Positions 18,175 through 27,387 of a stretch of 64,000 bases of DNA are shown piece by piece (position 1 is the stretch's first letter; each line of letters opens with the position of its first letter). A program made the translations under genes and the position numbers. Origin of the DNA: Mesorhizobium carmichaelinearum (GTDB taxonomy: Bacteria; Pseudomonadota; Alphaproteobacteria; Rhizobiales; Rhizobiaceae); assembly GCF_900199455.1 (NCBI RefSeq), contig NZ_FZQR01000003.1, forward strand, positions 248,001 through 312,000, written 5' to 3'. The notes under the pieces were generated by a model. That model did no database searches and was not told where the DNA came from. It saw only the letters and a program-made list of their open reading frames with translations.

Positions 18175-18188
18175 CCAGGGAGAACGCC

Positions 18189-18476
18189 ATGTTCGTCGTT
18201 TCGCTGAATTACAAGGTGCCTCTGACCGAGATCGACCGCCTGCAGGCGGCGCATATCGAATGGCTGAAGGCCTGCTATGCGGAGGGCGTCTTCATCGCCT
18301 CCGGGCCGAAGAAACCGCGGACCGGCGGCCTCATCATCGCGCAATGTCCGCGCGAGGTCCTCGACGCCAGGCTGGCTGCCGACCCCTTCGCCAATGCAGG
18401 CGCCGCGGACTACGAGGTCACCGAATTCCTGGCCAGGATGACCGCCCCCGGTCTCGACGCTTTCAAGGAAGCATGA
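18189..18476 (+). CDS. YciI family protein
   Basis: 95 aa. YCII-domain proteins are small ferredoxin-like dimers; the fold has a conserved His-Asp pair, here H-I-E-W-L-K near residue 25 and D-P-F in the second half. Biochemical role is unsettled. ATG 18189 has AGGGAG at six bases. It lies 14 bases after pabC and overlaps the next gene by four (ATGA), so it is the third gene of one operon. Confidence 0.85.
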   Translation: MFVVSLNYKVPLTEIDRLQAAHIEWLKACYAEGVFIASGPKKPRTGGLIIAQCPREVLDARLAADPFANAGAADYEVTEFLARMTAPGLDAFKEA

Positions 18477-19411
18477 GCTTGGTCGAGGCCCTGCCCACCC
18501 ACACCCCTTATGATGGCTCGTCGAAGCTGTTCAACATCGGGCTGAAACCGCTTGAGCCGGCAAACTGGATCGAGGTCGACGGCCATCTCCTGCCCTATCT
18601 GGTCGAGAAGCGTCGACTCTACGGCGAGATCCCGGAGCGGGTTTTCGTCGAGGAGGACGGCACACGGGGCGCTCAGCAGGAAGTGCTCGACTTGCTCGGT
18701 GCGTATCTGCCGGAGCGATTTCCGGACACCCATCGCCGCACCGATGCGGGCATCGCGGTGGTGGGTGCGGCGAACCACCCAGCTTTGCCTCCGGGTCTTG
18801 CCGACGCGCCGCTGGTTGCGGCCTCGCTGCTGGTCCAGGAAGACCTGATCCTGATGCGTCGCGACGACAGCGGCTGGCGGCTGGCCGCAGGCTCGCTGTG
18901 TTTTCCCTCGTCCTGGTCGCTGCTCGAAAAGTTCGGCAAGCCGCTGCAGCGGATCCACGAGCCCGTGCCGGGCTTCGGCCCGGGCACGCGTCCCGCTGCA
19001 TTGATCAACCGCATGTTCGATGGCCTGCAGGGCCAGGCGGTCGAGCGCTTCAACTGGTCGATCCAGGCCGACAATGCGCTCTACCATCCGCTGTCCAACA
19101 TCGAACGCATCGACCGCGCCACCAACCGCCCGACACGCTTCCCCGACGGCGACGTCAAGGCGCACGCCTTCATCCGCGTCGAGCGTCAGACGCTGCGCAA
19201 GCTGCCGTCCTCGCGCGACATCCTGTTCACCATCCGCATCCATCTCGACCCGCTCGCCGTGCTGGCGCGGCATCCGGACCGGGCGACGCTGGCACTGTCC
19301 TTTGCCGCCCAGCTCGAAACGCTCGACCTCGACCAGCTCGACTACAAGGGCCTGACATCGGACCGCGACCGGCTGATCGCCGTCCTTAACCACATGGCCA
19401 AGGGCGGCTAG
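18473..19411 (+). CDS. DUF3445 heme-dependent oxidative N-demethylase family protein
   Basis: 312 aa. It resembles the DUF3445 family, whose studied members are heme-containing, PAS-like subunits that oxidatively demethylate secondary amines such as dimethylamine, releasing formaldehyde. Recognisable features are the opening P-Y-D-G-S-S-K-L-F-N-I-G-L-K-P-L, the L-V-Q-E-D-L-I-L-M block, and R-V-E-R-Q-T-L-R-K-L-P-S-S-R-D-I-L-F near the C-terminus. Partner subunits are absent. The ATG overlaps the TGA of the YciI gene, so it is co-translated with the pab genes. Confidence 0.85.
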   Translation: MSLVEALPTHTPYDGSSKLFNIGLKPLEPANWIEVDGHLLPYLVEKRRLYGEIPERVFVEEDGTRGAQQEVLDLLGAYLPERFPDTHRRTDAGIAVVGAANHPALPPGLADAPLVAASLLVQEDLILMRRDDSGWRLAAGSLCFPSSWSLLEKFGKPLQRIHEPVPGFGPGTRPAALINRMFDGLQGQAVERFNWSIQADNALYHPLSNIERIDRATNRPTRFPDGDVKAHAFIRVERQTLRKLPSSRDILFTIRIHLDPLAVLARHPDRATLALSFAAQLETLDLDQLDYKGLTSDRDRLIAVLNHMAKGG

Positions 19412-19471
19412 CCGCGGGTTGGCGCTTTTCGCTGGTTTATGACAATGATCTGTGATGTAGCGCATGACCGT

Positions 19472-19493
19472 CGGGCGAAAATGCCCGGGTTTT
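19472..19493 (+). terminator. Possible terminator after the pab operon
   Basis: CGGGC-GAAAAT-GCCCG followed by GG and TTTT, 60 bases past the DUF3445 stop. The stem is only five pairs and lies in the leader of homospermidine synthase, so it may instead act there. Confidence 0.35.
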
Positions 19494-19542
19494 GCGGGTG
19501 TTTGCCTGGCTTTTGCAGATGTTTGAAGGAGTGCTCGATAAA

Positions 19543-20988
19543 ATGGCGAATGAAAACTGGCCCGTTTACGGTGAGATCACCGGCCCTGTGGTGATGATCG
19601 GCTTCGGCTCGATCGGACGGGGAACGCTGCCGCTCATCGAACGCCATTTCAAGTTCGACAAGTCGCGCATGACGGTCCTCGACCCACGCGACACCGACCG
19701 CAAGCTGCTCGACGAGCGCGGCATCGCCTTCGTCCAGGAAGCGGTGACCGAGAAGAACTACAAGAAGCTTCTGACGCCGCTTTTGACCAATGGCGGCGGC
19801 CAGGGCTTCTGCGTCAACCTGTCGGTCGATACCGGCTCGGTTGACCTGATGCGGCTCTGCCGCAAGCTCGGCGTGCTTTACATCGACACCGTCGTCGAGC
19901 CGTGGCTCGGCTTCTATTTCGACGCCAAGGCCGACAATGCCAGCCGCACCAACTATGCGCTGCGCGAGGCGATGATCCAGGAGAAGCAGGACAAGCCCGG
20001 TGGTGCTACCGCCGTCTCCACCTGCGGTGCCAATCCCGGCATGGTCTCATGGTTCGTCAAGCAGGCACTGGTCAACCTCGCCACCGATCTTGGCCTTGAG
20101 TTTTTGGAGCCGGCGCAGGAGGACCGCGAGGGCTGGGCGAAGCTGATGAAGAAGGCCGGCGTCAAGGGCATTCACATCGCCGAACGCGACACCCAGCGCA
20201 CCAAGAAGCCGAAGCCGATGGATGTGTTCTGGAACACCTGGTCGGTCGAGGGCTTCATCTCCGAGGGCCTGCAGCCGGCCGAACTCGGCTGGGGCACGCA
20301 TGAGAAGTGGATGCCGAAGAACGCCAAGAAGCACAAGCACGGCTCCAAGGCCGCGATCTATCTTGAGCAGCCCGGCGCCAACACCCGCGTGCGCTCGTGG
20401 TGCCCGACACCGGGCCCGCAATACGGCCTGCTGGTGACGCATAATGAGGCGATCTCGATCGCCGATTTCTTCACAGTGCGCTCCAAGAAGGGCAAGGTGC
20501 AGTACCGGCCAACCTGCCACTATGCCTACCATCCCTGCAACGACGCGATGCTGTCGCTGGACGAGATGTTCGGCGCCGCCGGCAAGCCTCAGCCGGTGCA
20601 CCACGTGCTCGACGAAAATGAACTCGTCGACGGCGTCGACGAGCTCGGCGTCCTGCTCTACGGCCACGACAAGAATGCCTACTGGTACGGTTCGCACCTC
20701 TCGCTCGCCGAGGCGCGCAAGCTGGCGCCCTATCAGAACGCCACCGGTATGCAGGTCACCTCGGCGGTTCTGGCCGGCATGGTCTGGGCTCTGGAAAACC
20801 CGGATGCCGGCATCGTCGAGGCCGACGAGATGGACTACAAGCGCTGCCTGGAAGTGCAGTCGCCCTATCTTGGACCGATCGAAGGCCATTACACCGACTG
20901 GACGCCGCTCGACAGGCGCCCGGGCCTCTTCCCGGAGGACCTCGACCGCAGCGACCCGTGGCAATTCCGCAACATCCTCGTCCGATAG
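19543..20988 (+). CDS. hss: Homospermidine synthase
   Basis: 481 aa, the usual bacterial length. It makes sym-homospermidine from two putrescines (or putrescine and spermidine) using NAD+ as a prosthetic hydride carrier, and is a hallmark polyamine enzyme of many rhizobia. The N-terminal Rossmann motif is G20-F-G-S-I-G-R-G27; the P-V-Y-G-E-I-T-G-P-V-V-M-I start and the W-Y-G-S-H-L-S-L-A-E-A-R block are characteristic. ATG 19543 follows AAGGAG at a slightly long distance. It appears monocistronic, ending at a 10-bp hairpin. Confidence 0.93.
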   Translation: MANENWPVYGEITGPVVMIGFGSIGRGTLPLIERHFKFDKSRMTVLDPRDTDRKLLDERGIAFVQEAVTEKNYKKLLTPLLTNGGGQGFCVNLSVDTGSVDLMRLCRKLGVLYIDTVVEPWLGFYFDAKADNASRTNYALREAMIQEKQDKPGGATAVSTCGANPGMVSWFVKQALVNLATDLGLEFLEPAQEDREGWAKLMKKAGVKGIHIAERDTQRTKKPKPMDVFWNTWSVEGFISEGLQPAELGWGTHEKWMPKNAKKHKHGSKAAIYLEQPGANTRVRSWCPTPGPQYGLLVTHNEAISIADFFTVRSKKGKVQYRPTCHYAYHPCNDAMLSLDEMFGAAGKPQPVHHVLDENELVDGVDELGVLLYGHDKNAYWYGSHLSLAEARKLAPYQNATGMQVTSAVLAGMVWALENPDAGIVEADEMDYKRCLEVQSPYLGPIEGHYTDWTPLDRRPGLFPEDLDRSDPWQFRNILVR

Positions 20989-21017
20989 CACCCTGCGCAC
21001 CATACGCCATTGCCTTG

Positions 21018-21042
21018 CAATCGCCCGGAAATCGGGCGATTG
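21018..21042 (+). terminator. Perfect hairpin after hss
   Basis: CAATCGCCCG-GAAAT-CGGGCGATTG, a 10-bp perfect stem 29 bases after the stop. There is no U-tract, so it is either a weak terminator or a 3'-end stabiliser. Confidence 0.5.
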
Positions 21043-21170
21043 AAGAGATGCGGCCTGGGGCAGCGTGCGTCTTGCGGGACGCGCGCCCGCTCCAGCACTT
21101 TGGACGTTCGCCTCGTGCCTGCCAAAATCGAAACCGATTTTTGGGCCGATGCGTTTGGAGAGGATTTCAG

Positions 21171-21548
21171 ATGACTATTGCGCGCAAAGTTCTTTCGATG
21201 GGCGTGGCGGGTTCCTTTGCCATGATGCTCGCTGCCTGCACGACCAGCGGCCCTGACCAGCCGCCGATGGCAGCCGCGCCGAAAGGCGTCGAGGGCTCGT
21301 GGATCGATGCCAAGGGCACCGGCCTGTCGACCTTCACCGGTGGCAAGTTCACGACCGTCGCCACCGACACCGGCCAGAAGCTTGCCGATGGAAGCTACAC
21401 GATGACCGGCGCCACATCGGTCGAGATCAACGGGACGTCGCTGATCCGGCAGACACCGGTCAGCTTCAACTGCCTGCTGATCTCCACCAGCCAGCTGAAC
21501 TGCACCAGTTCGTCCGGCCAGAATTTTGTCCTGACGCGACGCGCCTGA
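21171..21548 (+). CDS. Omp10-like outer membrane lipoprotein
   Basis: 125 aa. The lipobox L20-A-A-C23 follows a hydrophobic signal segment, so C23 should be lipidated. The mature part (V-E-G-S-W near residue 43, the D-T-G-Q-K-L-A-D-G-S-Y block, and a C-terminal S-Q-L-N-C-T-S-S...L-T-R-R) lines up with Brucella Omp10, a small beta-barrel lipoprotein. Two Cys in N-C-L-L and L-N-C-T could form a disulfide. GAGAGGA six bases before the ATG fixes the start. An inverted repeat CCAAAATCG / CGATTTTTGG at 21122-21144 lies just upstream, and a strong terminator follows. Confidence 0.82.
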   Translation: MTIARKVLSMGVAGSFAMMLAACTTSGPDQPPMAAAPKGVEGSWIDAKGTGLSTFTGGKFTTVATDTGQKLADGSYTMTGATSVEINGTSLIRQTPVSFNCLLISTSQLNCTSSSGQNFVLTRRA

Positions 21549-21574
21549 ACCGGCAAACATCGGACTCATCGGGA

Positions 21575-21602
21575 CGGCGGCCACAGGCCGCCGTTCTTTT
21601 TT
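21575..21602 (+). terminator. Rho-independent terminator of the Omp10-like gene
   Basis: CGGCGGCC-ACA-GGCCGCCG (perfect 8-bp stem) is followed by TTCTTTTTT, 27 bases after the stop. Confidence 0.88.
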
Positions 21603-21736
21603 GCGCTTGCAAACACAGCTGGCATTTCCGCTTGCGTCAGCCGGAACGCGATGGGAACATGGTCAAAACGCTGGCTGTTATATCCCAGTCAAGCACAGGC
21701 ATTAAACGCCTCTGATCAGCCTACCGGGAGACGAAG

Positions 21737-23824
21737 ATGAAGAAGCTTGCCGCTATTGCCGCCTTGTCCGTATCGACGCTTGGCCTGTCGGCCGGCGCAT
21801 CCTTTGCCGACTACACATTGAACATTTTGCATTTCAACGATTGGCACAGCCGCATCGAAGGCAACAACAAATACGAGTCGACCTGTTCAGCCGACGAGGA
21901 GACCAAGGGCGAATGCATTGGCGGCGCCGGCCGGCTGATCACGGCGATTGCCCAGGAACGCAAGAAGCTCGAAGGGCAGAACGTGCTGCTGCTCAATGCA
22001 GGCGACAGCTTCCAGGGATCGCTGTTCTACACCACCTACAAGGGCGCCGTGGAAGAGGAATTCCTCAATCAGATCAAGCCCGACGCGGTGACGCTCGGCA
22101 ACCACGAATTCGACGACGGCGAGAGCGCGCTGGTGCCTTACCTCGACAAGGCGAAGTTCCCGGTCGTCAGCGCCAATGTCGTGCCCAACGACAAGTCCGG
22201 CGCAGCAGGCAAGATCAAGCCGTCGATCGTCGTCGAAGTCGGCGGACAGAAGATCGGCATCGTCGGCGCCGTCACCAACGACACGCCTGAACTCGCCTCC
22301 CCCGGCCCCAACATCGCGATCGCGGACGACGTCAAGTCGATCACCGCGGAAGTCGAGAAGCTCAAGGCGCAAGGCGTCAACAAGATCATCGCCGTGACCC
22401 ATATCGGCTATAACAGGGAGCGCGATATCATCGCCAAGATCCCGGGCATCGACGTCGTTGTCGGCGGCCACAGCCATACGCTCTTGTCGAACACCGATCC
22501 GAAGGCGGCAGGCCCCTATCCGACGATGGTCGACAACCCGGACGGCTACAAGGTGCCGGTGGTGCAGGCGGCCTCCTATTCGAAATATCTCGGCGAGTTC
22601 AAGGTGGTGTTCGACGACAATGGCGTCGTCAAATCGGCGAGCGGCGACCCGATCTTTCTCGACAAGTCGATCACGCCCGATCCCGCCGTGCTCGCCCGCA
22701 TCAAGGAACTCGGCGCGCCGATCGAGGCCCTGAAGAACAAGGAAGTGGCCGAGACCACCGATGTCATCGACGGTAGCCGCGACAATTGCCGCGCCAGGGA
22801 ATGCGCGATGGGCAACCTCGTCTCCGACGCTATACTCGACCGCGTCAAGGGACAGGGCGTCGAGATCGTCATCTCCAATGGCGGCGGCCTGCGCGCCTCG
22901 ATCGACAAGGGCACCGTCACCATGGGTGAGGTGCTGACCGTGCTGCCGTTCCAGAACACGCTGGCGACCTTCCAGATTTCCGGCAAGGACCTGGTCGCCG
23001 GTCTCGAAGGCGGTCTCAGCCAGATCGAGGACGGCGCCGGCCGCTTCCCGCAGGTGGCGGGCCTCAAATATTCCTTCGACAAGTCGGTCGCGCCCAATGC
23101 CGGCCGCGTCAAGTCGGTCGAGGTGATGGAGAACGGCGCCTGGGCGCCGATCAAGCCCGACAAGGACTATCTCGTCGCCACCAACAATTATGTCCGCCAG
23201 GGCGGTGACGGCTACAAGGTCTTCGCCGAAAAGGCCAAGAACGCCTATGATTACGGCCCTGGCCTCGAACAGGTGGTTGCCGACTATCTCGGCGCCCACC
23301 GGCCCTACACGCCCAAGCTCGACGGCCGCATCACCGAGATCGCCGCGACTGTAGCGGCGGCCCCCGCCGCCGAGCCTGCCAAGCCAGCCGAACCGGCAAA
23401 GCCGGCCGAGGCAGCGCCGGCAACCCCGGCGCCCGCACCGGCCGAGGCAGCCAAACCAGCTGAACCGGCGAAGCCCGCTGAAGCAGCACCTGCACCAGCC
23501 GAACCCGCGAAGCCTGCAGAACCGGCAAAGCCCGCCGAAGCAGCACCTGCACCGGCAGAACCCGCCAAGCCTGCCGAACCGGCAAAGCCCGCGGAAGCGG
23601 CACCTGCGCCGGCAGAACCCGCCAAGCCTGCCGAACCGGCAAAGCCCGCTGAAACCGCGCCCGCCACGGGCAGTCATGTCATCGTCACCGGCGATACCTA
23701 CTGGGATCTGGCCAAGAAGGCCTATGGCGACGCGACCAAGTGGAAGCTGATCTATGAAGCCAACAAGGGTCAACGGCCGCATCGGCTTATGCCCGGCGCG
23801 ACGCTGACCATCCCGGCGAAGTAA
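21737..23824 (+). CDS. 5'-nucleotidase / UshA-type metallophosphatase with Pro/Ala repeat linker and LysM domain
   Basis: 695 aa; UshA-like enzymes are about 550. Signal peptide 1-24. The N-terminal calcineurin-like phosphoesterase domain has D35-W-H37, G121-N-H-E-F-D126 and G243-G-H-S-H247 metal-ligand motifs; the 5'-nucleotidase C-terminal domain (about 335-510) holds the substrate site. A repeat region (about 545-640, E-P-A-K-P-A-E) links to a LysM domain (646-695, Y-W-D-L-A-K-K-A-Y-G) that binds peptidoglycan. It would dephosphorylate nucleotides or related esters in the periplasm while tethered to the wall. GGGAGACG precedes the ATG. Confidence 0.9.
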   Translation: MKKLAAIAALSVSTLGLSAGASFADYTLNILHFNDWHSRIEGNNKYESTCSADEETKGECIGGAGRLITAIAQERKKLEGQNVLLLNAGDSFQGSLFYTTYKGAVEEEFLNQIKPDAVTLGNHEFDDGESALVPYLDKAKFPVVSANVVPNDKSGAAGKIKPSIVVEVGGQKIGIVGAVTNDTPELASPGPNIAIADDVKSITAEVEKLKAQGVNKIIAVTHIGYNRERDIIAKIPGIDVVVGGHSHTLLSNTDPKAAGPYPTMVDNPDGYKVPVVQAASYSKYLGEFKVVFDDNGVVKSASGDPIFLDKSITPDPAVLARIKELGAPIEALKNKEVAETTDVIDGSRDNCRARECAMGNLVSDAILDRVKGQGVEIVISNGGGLRASIDKGTVTMGEVLTVLPFQNTLATFQISGKDLVAGLEGGLSQIEDGAGRFPQVAGLKYSFDKSVAPNAGRVKSVEVMENGAWAPIKPDKDYLVATNNYVRQGGDGYKVFAEKAKNAYDYGPGLEQVVADYLGAHRPYTPKLDGRITEIAATVAAAPAAEPAKPAEPAKPAEAAPATPAPAPAEAAKPAEPAKPAEAAPAPAEPAKPAEPAKPAEAAPAPAEPAKPAEPAKPAEAAPAPAEPAKPAEPAKPAETAPATGSHVIVTGDTYWDLAKKAYGDATKWKLIYEANKGQRPHRLMPGATLTIPAK
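23429..23656 (+). repeat. In-frame 57-bp tandem repeat in the nucleotidase gene
   Basis: Four consecutive units of 57 bases (19 codons) begin at about 23429, 23486, 23543 and 23600. They encode A-P-A-P-A-E-P-A-K-P-A-E-P-A-K-P-A-E-A with silent drift between units; the first unit is the most diverged. The length multiple of three keeps the LysM domain in frame whatever the copy number. Confidence 0.85.
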
Positions 23825-23848
23825 AGTCACTTCGCCTGTTCCGACGCC

Positions 23849-23878
23849 AAGCCCGTCCGGGAAACCGGGCGGGCTTTT
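23849..23878 (+). terminator. Terminator after the nucleotidase gene
   Basis: AAGCCCGTCCGG-GAAA-CCGGGCGGGCTT: a 12-position stem with one weak pair, a stable GNRA-type loop and TTTT at the end, 24 bases after the stop. Confidence 0.8.
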
Positions 23879-23961
23879 CGTTCTCTGCTAAGGTGCGGCC
23901 AGACGTTGCATTGAAAACCGGCGCGCCATCGCTAGTTTCACGCCGTGTCCGGAGAACCCTT

Positions 23962-25026
23962 ATGACGCTTTCCATTCCTGTCGATCCCAAAGCCGCGAAG
24001 GCCCTCGGCCCACGGCCGGCCGGGCATCCGCCGGTCAAGACCGGCAAGGTCGGTGTCATGCTGGTCAATCTCGGCACGCCTGACGGCACCGACTTCAAGC
24101 CGATGTGGCGGTATCTCAGGGAATTCCTGTCCGATCCGCGCGTCATCGAGCTCAACAGGGCGATCTGGTATCCGATCCTCTACGGTCTCGTGCTCACCAC
24201 GCGGCCGAAGAAGTCGGGAGCCAACTATGCCCGTATCTGGAACCGGGAAAGGAACGAGTCGCCACTGCGCACCTATACCCGCGCCCAGAGCGAAAAGCTG
24301 GCCGAGGCGCTGCGCGATTTGCCCGAAGTCGTCGTCGACTGGGCGATGCGGTATGGCAATCCTTCGACCGCTAGCGTGGCTCAGGGACTGGTCGACAAAG
24401 GCTGCGACCGCATTCTTTCGTTCCCTCTCTATCCCCAATATTCGGCGACCACGACGGCAACCGCCAACGACCAGCTGTTTCGCGCCTTGATGAAGATGCG
24501 CGCAGCCCCCGCCATCCGCAGCGTGCCGCCTTACTATGACGAGCCTGTCTATATCGAGGCGCTGGCGCGTTCGATCGAGCAGAACCTCGCGACGCTGGAT
24601 TTCGAGCCGGAAGTGGTCATCGCCTCATACCACGGCATCCCAAAACCCTACTTCGAAAAGGGCGATCCCTACCATTGCCACTGCCTGAAGACGACGCGGC
24701 TGTTGCGCGACAGGCTCGGCTGGGACGATAAGAAGCTGATCACCACCTTCCAGTCGCGCTTCGGCGCGCAGGAATGGCTGCAGCCCTACACCGACAAGAC
24801 CGTGGAGAAACTCGGCAAGGACGGGGTGAAATCGATCGCCATCGTCAATCCCGGCTTTTCCGTCGACTGCATCGAGACGCTGGACGAGATCGGCCGCGAG
24901 GCGGCCGAGACTTTTCATCACGCCGGCGGCAAGAACTTCGCCCACATTCCTTGCCTCAACGACAGCGCCGAAGGCATGGCGGTGATCGAGGCGATGGTGC
25001 GGCGCGAACTGTCCGGCTGGATCTAG
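23962..25026 (+). CDS. hemH: Ferrochelatase
   Basis: 354 aa. It inserts Fe(II) into protoporphyrin IX, the last step of heme synthesis, at the inner face of the membrane. Signature G-V-M-L-V-N-L-G-T-P-D is at residues 31-41; the catalytic histidine H224 is in S-Y-H-G-I-P-K-P-Y-F, followed by the D-P-Y-H-C-H-C region, F-Q-S-R-F-G and the C-terminal C-L-N-D-S motif. ATG 23962 is preceded by GGAG at seven bases. The next gene starts 55 bases on, so co-transcription with the FAD oxidoreductase is possible. Confidence 0.95.
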   Translation: MTLSIPVDPKAAKALGPRPAGHPPVKTGKVGVMLVNLGTPDGTDFKPMWRYLREFLSDPRVIELNRAIWYPILYGLVLTTRPKKSGANYARIWNRERNESPLRTYTRAQSEKLAEALRDLPEVVVDWAMRYGNPSTASVAQGLVDKGCDRILSFPLYPQYSATTTATANDQLFRALMKMRAAPAIRSVPPYYDEPVYIEALARSIEQNLATLDFEPEVVIASYHGIPKPYFEKGDPYHCHCLKTTRLLRDRLGWDDKKLITTFQSRFGAQEWLQPYTDKTVEKLGKDGVKSIAIVNPGFSVDCIETLDEIGREAAETFHHAGGKNFAHIPCLNDSAEGMAVIEAMVRRELSGWI

Positions 25027-25080
25027 CACCCGGAACAACGGCCACTCCGGAGCGTTGAGGCGCACCTTCCGGAGAATTGA

Positions 25081-26292
25081 ATGCCCCGCAAACTCGACCT
25101 CAGAACCGGCCGGCCCGTCTGGTCCGCCTATCGCGCACCTGCCGTGCCGACATCGGGGCTGACCCGCGACGCCAAGACCGACGTGCTGGTCATCGGCATG
25201 GGCATCAGCGGCGCCATGATGGCCGAGGCGCTGACGGCGGACGGCCATCAGGTCATCTGCATCGACCGGCGCGGACCGCTGAAAGGCTCGACCGCCGCGA
25301 CCACGGCGCTGGTGCAATTCGAAATCGACCAGCCGCTTTCAACACTCTCGAAAATGATCGGCAAGGCCAAGGCACAGCAGGCCTGGCGACGCTCACGGCT
25401 CGCTGTTTCCAACCTGGCTGGCCGTATCGAGCATCTCGCAATCGACTGTCGCCTGAGCCGCACCCAGTCGCTATATCTGGCCGGCACGGTGCTTGGCCCG
25501 TCGGAACTGCGCGATGAAGCCGAAGCGCGGCGTCAAGCGGGCATTGCCGCCACCTATCTGACGCCGCAGCCGCTGGCGGAGACATTCGGCATCGACCGCG
25601 GCGGCGCCATCCTCAGCCACGGTAACATCGCGCTCGACCCGCGCAAGCTGACTGCCGGGTTGCTGTTGAAGGCGCTGGAGCGCAAGGCACGTTTCTACAC
25701 GCCCGTTGAAGCGACGGCGATCACGGACAGTACCGACGAGGTGACCGTGGCCACGAAAGACGGCCCCACCATCACAGCACGGCATGTTGTCCTGGCCACC
25801 GGCTACGAGCTGGTCGATATCGTGCCGGCCACCGCCCACCGGATCATCTCGACCTGGGCGATCGCGACACGCCCGCAACCGCGAAAGCTGTGGCCGGGTC
25901 CGGCGTTCATTTGGGAAGCGTCGGATCCCTATCTCTATATCAGGGCGACGGCCGACGGCCGCGTCATCTGCGGCGGCGAGGACGAGGATTTTGTCGACGA
26001 GACGCGGCGCGACGAACTGATCCCCGACAAGAGTGCCCCTATTGCCGAAAAACTCGGCCGGTTATTCCCGCATCTCGACGTCAAGCCTGAGTTCGCCTGG
26101 ACCGGCTCGTTCGGTACCACATCCACCGGCCTGCCCTATATCGGCGCCATCCCCAGGCGACCGCGCATCCATGCGATCATGGGTTACGGTGGTAATGGCA
26201 TCACCTTCTCGCGGATCGCTTCCGAAATTATTTCGGCTTCGATCAAAGGACTCGCCGACGCGGATGCAAGCCTGTTTGCCTTCAACCGGTGA
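25081..26292 (+). CDS. FAD-dependent oxidoreductase (DAO family)
   Basis: 403 aa. The FAD-binding motif G39-M-G-I-S-G44 is followed by a DAO-type domain ending with the conserved G-Y-G-G-N-G-I-T-F-S FAD contact near residue 372. Relatives oxidise amines or amino acids, e.g. the YgaF, PuuB and glycine oxidase groups. No signal peptide is present. GGAG seven bases before ATG 25081 supports the start. Substrate is unknown; proximity to hemH gives no strong hint. Confidence 0.85.
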   Translation: MPRKLDLRTGRPVWSAYRAPAVPTSGLTRDAKTDVLVIGMGISGAMMAEALTADGHQVICIDRRGPLKGSTAATTALVQFEIDQPLSTLSKMIGKAKAQQAWRRSRLAVSNLAGRIEHLAIDCRLSRTQSLYLAGTVLGPSELRDEAEARRQAGIAATYLTPQPLAETFGIDRGGAILSHGNIALDPRKLTAGLLLKALERKARFYTPVEATAITDSTDEVTVATKDGPTITARHVVLATGYELVDIVPATAHRIISTWAIATRPQPRKLWPGPAFIWEASDPYLYIRATADGRVICGGEDEDFVDETRRDELIPDKSAPIAEKLGRLFPHLDVKPEFAWTGSFGTTSTGLPYIGAIPRRPRIHAIMGYGGNGITFSRIASEIISASIKGLADADASLFAFNR

Positions 26293-26413
26293 TAGCAGAT
26301 CTACAAACAATCCTTCATCACCTGATTGTAACGTATCTGAAACACACTTAAGTCTTTGGTGAAGTCGGCTGCGCGGGAATGGCTCTCGCGGCCTGCTTCT
26401 GAGGGAGAGCCAA

Positions 26414-27364
26414 ATGGATTTCAGTGGTTTCGATATTGCGGTCATTGTTCTTGTCGCGCTTGTCGTACTGGTGCTTTTCAAAGGCATCAAGACAGTTCCG
26501 CAAGGCTACAACTATACGGTCGAACGCTTTGGTCGTTACACCAGGACACTGAGCCCCGGCCTCAACATCATTACACCCTTCGTCGACCGCATCGGCGCCA
26601 AGATGAACATGATGGAGCAGGTGCTCGACGTTCCGAGCCAGGAGATCATCACCCGCGACAACGCCATCGTCGGTGTCGACGGCATCGCCTTCTACCAGAT
26701 CCTCAATGCGGCACAGGCCGCCTATCAGGTTGCCGGCCTGCAGAACGCCATCCTCAACCTGACGATGACCAACATCCGTACCGTCATGGGTTCGATGGAC
26801 CTCGATGAGCTGTTATCCAACCGCGACGCCATCAATGAGCGTCTGCTGCGCGTCGTCGACGAGGCGGCGCATCCGTGGGGCATCAAGATCACCCGCGTCG
26901 AGATCAAGGACATCAACCCGCCGGCCAATCTTATCGAATCGATGGGCCGCCAGATGACCGCCGAGCGCAACAAGCGTGCGCAGATCCTCGCCGCCGAAGG
27001 CCTCAAGCAGTCGCAGATCCTCGAAGCCGAGGGCCGCAAGGAAGCCGCCTTCCGCGACGCCGAGGCCCGCGAGCGCTCAGCCGAGGCCGAAGCCCGCGCC
27101 ACCCAGGTGGTGTCGGAAGCGATTTCCAAGGGCGACGTGCAGGCGCTGAACTACTTCGTCGCGCTGAAATACACCGAAGCTCTTGGCAGGATCGGCACCG
27201 CCACCAACAGCAAGATCGTGCTGATGCCCTTCGAGGCATCGTCGCTAATCGGCTCGCTCGGCGGCATTGGCGAAATCGCCAAAGAAGTCTTCCGCACCGA
27301 AGGCACGAGCGGCGCGCAAAGGCAGGCCGCCCGCCCGCCAGTCGTTCGTCCGACCGATAATTAA
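26414..27364 (+). CDS. SPFH/band 7 (stomatin-like, QmcA family) protein
   Basis: 316 aa. One N-terminal membrane helix (about 5-26) precedes an SPFH domain (about 25-190, [15 protein letters not shown]) and a long Ala/Glu/Arg coiled coil (190-240) ending in a short tail. Such proteins oligomerise into membrane microdomain scaffolds and regulate membrane proteases. It is followed 23 bases later by nfeD, its standard partner. GGGAGAG precedes the ATG. Confidence 0.93.
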   Translation: MDFSGFDIAVIVLVALVVLVLFKGIKTVPQGYNYTVERFGRYTRTLSPGLNIITPFVDRIGAKMNMMEQVLDVPSQEIITRDNAIVGVDGIAFYQILNAAQAAYQVAGLQNAILNLTMTNIRTVMGSMDLDELLSNRDAINERLLRVVDEAAHPWGIKITRVEIKDINPPANLIESMGRQMTAERNKRAQILAAEGLKQSQILEAEGRKEAAFRDAEARERSAEAEARATQVVSEAISKGDVQALNYFVALKYTEALGRIGTATNSKIVLMPFEASSLIGSLGGIGEIAKEVFRTEGTSGAQRQAARPPVVRPTDN

Positions 27365-27387
27365 AGTCTCCAACATAGGAGAACACC

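Noticed and set aside
18260..18472. N-terminal extension of the DUF3445 protein into the YciI gene
   Set aside because: Arg-rich out-of-frame shadow of YciI; the ATG overlapping the YciI stop is the normal coupled start.
23429..23656. Regular repeats considered as a CRISPR array
   Set aside because: Units are adjacent without unique spacers, in frame, and encode a Pro/Ala linker.
21887..23830. Long minus-strand frame opposite the nucleotidase gene
   Set aside because: Antisense artefact; low-complexity Arg/Gly/Leu composition and no start signals.
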